Assembly (NCBI GenBank): GCA_023053575.1
Contig: JAKZAP010000017.1
Location: 21,809,023-21,873,022 of the forward strand
Direction of reading: 5' to 3'
DNA length: 64,000 nucleotides
Source of the DNA: Branchinecta lynchi
Taxonomy: Eukaryota > Arthropoda > Branchiopoda > Anostraca > Branchinectidae
Below, in pieces: positions 62,105-64,000 of this stretch (positions are counted from its first letter, which is position 1; the number at the start of each line of letters is the position of its first letter). The position numbers were made by a program, and so were the translations under genes. The notes beneath the pieces are model-generated. The model was given only the letters and a program-made list of their open reading frames with translations. It was not told the DNA's origin and made no database searches.

Positions 62105-62930
62105 GGACTTCACCCAACGACTCATACCCAGGCAGTCAGAGGAGAGCTTGGCCTATTCACAATGAAAAAATCTAGGCTGTTGCAGATACTACGGTTTTGG
62201 CTGAAAATTATTAGAATACCAGAGGATAGGCTGCTAAGAGTAGCATATAAAGAAATGCTAGAGATAGGAGGACCAAAATCCTGGCCGTTCCAGGTTAAAG
62301 CCATGCTAGATCGTGCTGGCTTGTCATTTGCTTGGAACGGGGGATCAGGCCCAGAGGACCACTCCCAATTACTGAAACAATTCGAACTTGCTATAAGCGA
62401 CCAGGAGATACAAAGCTGGCATGGGACAATTCAAATCTCTGAGACTCTAAATTACTACAAATTGTTGAAGCGAAATTTTCATATGGAATTTTATTTTAAG
62501 TTAGGTCTACCAGCACAGACTCTGAAACTTTGGTTCCAGCTCCGAACAAACTCGTTACCACTTGGTTTTAGGAAAAAGGTGTTTGAGAGGAGGAAAAATA
62601 GGGTTGGGCTAATCATTGATAATTACAGGTGTCCGATTTGTCTTGTTGGAGAGGACACTGTTGCTCACCTCCTAGGGCAGTGCCAGGAGTCTCCTCTACC
62701 GGTTCAGTTTGGGGGAGGGTTGCTCTTCCCTGGTATACTGACATCAACTAAAGACAACGTTATCAAAACGGTTGTAAAATATGTGAGTGGGAACTTAAAT
62801 AGGAGATAGTTTATGTAAGTATCGAAGGATCATTTTGTTTTAAATGCATTAATACAATTGTATGCCGTGTATATAAAAATCTGTGTATGGCCCATTGAGG
62901 CTAAATAAACACTATTCTATTCTATTCTAT
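62105..62930 (+). pseudogene. 5'-truncated non-LTR retrotransposon, RT C-terminal domain (family C)
   Basis: Open frame to 62,809 encodes the domain after RT: LQILRFWLKIIRIPEDRLLR, WPFQVKAMLDRAGLSFAWNG, LNYYKLLKRNF, KLWFQLRTNSLPLGFRKKVF and CPICLVGEDTVAHLLGQCQE (C-x2-C-x7-H-x4-C). The 3' UTR ends TATGGCCCATTGAGGCTAAA, TAAACA and (TTCTA)n to 62,930. It lies head-to-head with the minus-strand element ending at 62,100. No stop in the surviving 230 codons, so a young insertion. Confidence 0.85.
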
Positions 62931-62976
62931 ATGAAAAGTTGTCACTCTTAGGCCAATCACAATAGTCACGCTTTAA

Positions 62977-63216
62977 GAGCGTGTTTTCTATTTTCCAGCA
63001 TAATATCATGTCACGTGTGAATCTGAGCAATCACGTTAAAGAGATGCGTAGTTACCACGCTTACTACGCTCCCAAGCATGGTAAGCAAATAGTTACTATT
63101 AGTTGATTTTTCGCATATTTTGAGAAGGATGGAACGGTCAGCGTAGTAACTTTTTATGAGGTTGGAACGAAAATAGTAACTAATAGTTATTATTGTTAGA
63201 AGAGTGGAAGACGCTC
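62977..63216 (-). mobile_element. MITE-1, copy f, internally deleted
   Basis: GAGCGTGTT is directly joined to TTCTATTTTCCAGCATAATA, skipping about 70 bp present in other copies. The right end is AGAGTGGAAGACGCTC. The interior ACCACGCTTACTACGCTCCC and GGATGGAACGGTCAGCGTAG are conserved. Confidence 0.75.
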
Positions 63217-63359
63217 TAAGTATTAAATCTGAGGCAACTGATAGTATTAACCATCAAGTTTCACACATCACCCGTTTACAATTAATTCACGTCCCAACGT
63301 GAGACGATCTCGGACTACCCACAACTACCCAAAACCCATCGGATAATCAGAACCGGAGC

Positions 63360-63510
63360 CATTATTTTCATGGCATGTTTCATCGTTCAAGCTTACGTGG
63401 AAGTGCCCCGAACTGGAAATATTGGTGGAAAAAGTCCGAATGGACAGACAGACGACACGATCGCTGTATGGCAATCGAGCTAAAGGCTGCAGGGGCCACA
63501 TATACAAAAG
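63360..63510 (+). mobile_element. Family T element, terminal fragment (decayed)
   Basis: GGCATGTTTCATCGTTCAAG, GGAAGTGCCCCGAACTGG, GGACAGACAGACGACACG and TATGGCAATCGAGC keep the order sub-unit, GACA tract, hairpin of T1. The hairpin is eroded. Confidence 0.55.
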
Positions 63511-63913
63511 AGAAAAAAAAAAGGCGAGAGACATACCGAACACAAATGTGAGCTTGCAAAGGACTTTTTTTTTCGGAAAGAATTAATGAATTTTTATTAT
63601 CCATTTAAACAAACGTAGCGCAGCAAAGAAAGACAAACAAATCCCACTGAGCTTGCTATGGTACGGTAGATTCAAAAGATCAATAAAAAGGAAGCCCCAC
63701 AAAATAATCGGTCATACACAAAAAATGTTTCCTTCATCACTAGCGGCAAAAGAGATAAAATTAAGAGGTTGGTTGGACTTGCCCTTTTTCCAGTCGTGGA
63801 ACCTGTTACAGTCGCTCAATTTAGTTTTCGCTTATCCCCAGATTCCTGGCTAGAGCGACCGGAACGAACTGTCTTTCTTGATAATGAACATATCAGTATT
63901 TAGTCTGTTTGTT

Positions 63914-64000
63914 TTATGGCATTAGCAGTCTCTGGCTAAAGTGCCATATGTCGATCGCAATTCCGTCTGTTGGTCCGTTTTTTTTTGTCATACATTTTCG
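63914..64000 (-). mobile_element. Family T element, cut by the window end
   Basis: TTTATGGCATTAGCAG...CTAAAGTGCCATA hairpin, then TCGATCGCAATTCCGTCTG and TTGGTCCG, as at the hairpin end of T2. The remainder is outside the window. Confidence 0.6.

Overview
The window reads as intergenic and intronic DNA from an invertebrate animal. It is about 40% GC by eye and rich in simple repeats. Coding sequence is sparse, and spliceosomal exon borders are present. Evidence for an animal is one well-supported host exon: a cyclin-box exon of a CABLES (CDK5 and ABL enzyme substrate) gene on the minus strand at 48,399-48,603, with an AG acceptor and a GT donor. I cannot resolve the phylum. No rRNA, CRISPR, operon or bacterial-type gene was seen.

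Almost everything else recognisable is transposable-element DNA. (1) Non-LTR retrotransposons of at least four lineages. One looks intact (about 26,419-30,971): ORF1 is a PWWP domain, a coiled coil and an FP25K/L1-ORF1p-like RNA-binding domain; ORF2 is endonuclease plus reverse transcriptase (RT) of the CR1/L2 group; the 3' UTR has a hairpin and a TCTAA repeat tail. A second lineage (zinc-knuckle ORF1 overlapping ORF2 as ATGA) is present as broken copies at 55,792-58,617 and 59,915-62,100 (-), with related RT pieces at 32,835-34,330 (-) and 37,320-37,616 (-). Many short 5'-truncated 3' ends lie throughout. (2) Two families here called T and G. Each has a palindromic hairpin end, a short (GTCY)n tract beside it, and a body of diverged tandem repeats (about 143 bp sub-units in 430-bp units in T, about 132 bp in G). 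This layout resembles the DINE-1/HINE (Helentron-associated) elements of insects. (3) Several small inverted-repeat elements (MITEs), including a hAT-derived one with a perfect 8-bp target duplication, and fold-back elements.

Layout: 1-4,000 old repeats and retrotransposon tails; 4,000-10,450 MITEs and retro fragments; 10,450-15,010 G1, T1 and G2; 15,260-18,775 hAT element, a possible unidentified exon and a nested MITE cluster; 19,200-22,925 retro tails, T2 and a repeated unknown coding-like segment; 23,100-25,000 MITEs and a Penelope-like remnant with a hammerhead-like core; 26,400-30,970 the intact PWWP retrotransposon; 31,285-34,985 a tandem array split by two retrotransposons; 35,550-46,430 G4, T3, G5, G6 and MITEs; 46,750-53,820 the CABLES exon among retro fragments, tandem duplications and MITEs; 55,790-63,216 broken zinc-knuckle retrotransposons; 63,360 to the end T-family remnants.

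The insertions can be ordered in time, because some repeat copies preserve the empty site of an insertion carried by another copy. The most novel item is the PWWP-bearing retrotransposon, whose ORF1 could in principle bind methylated histone tails and steer integration.
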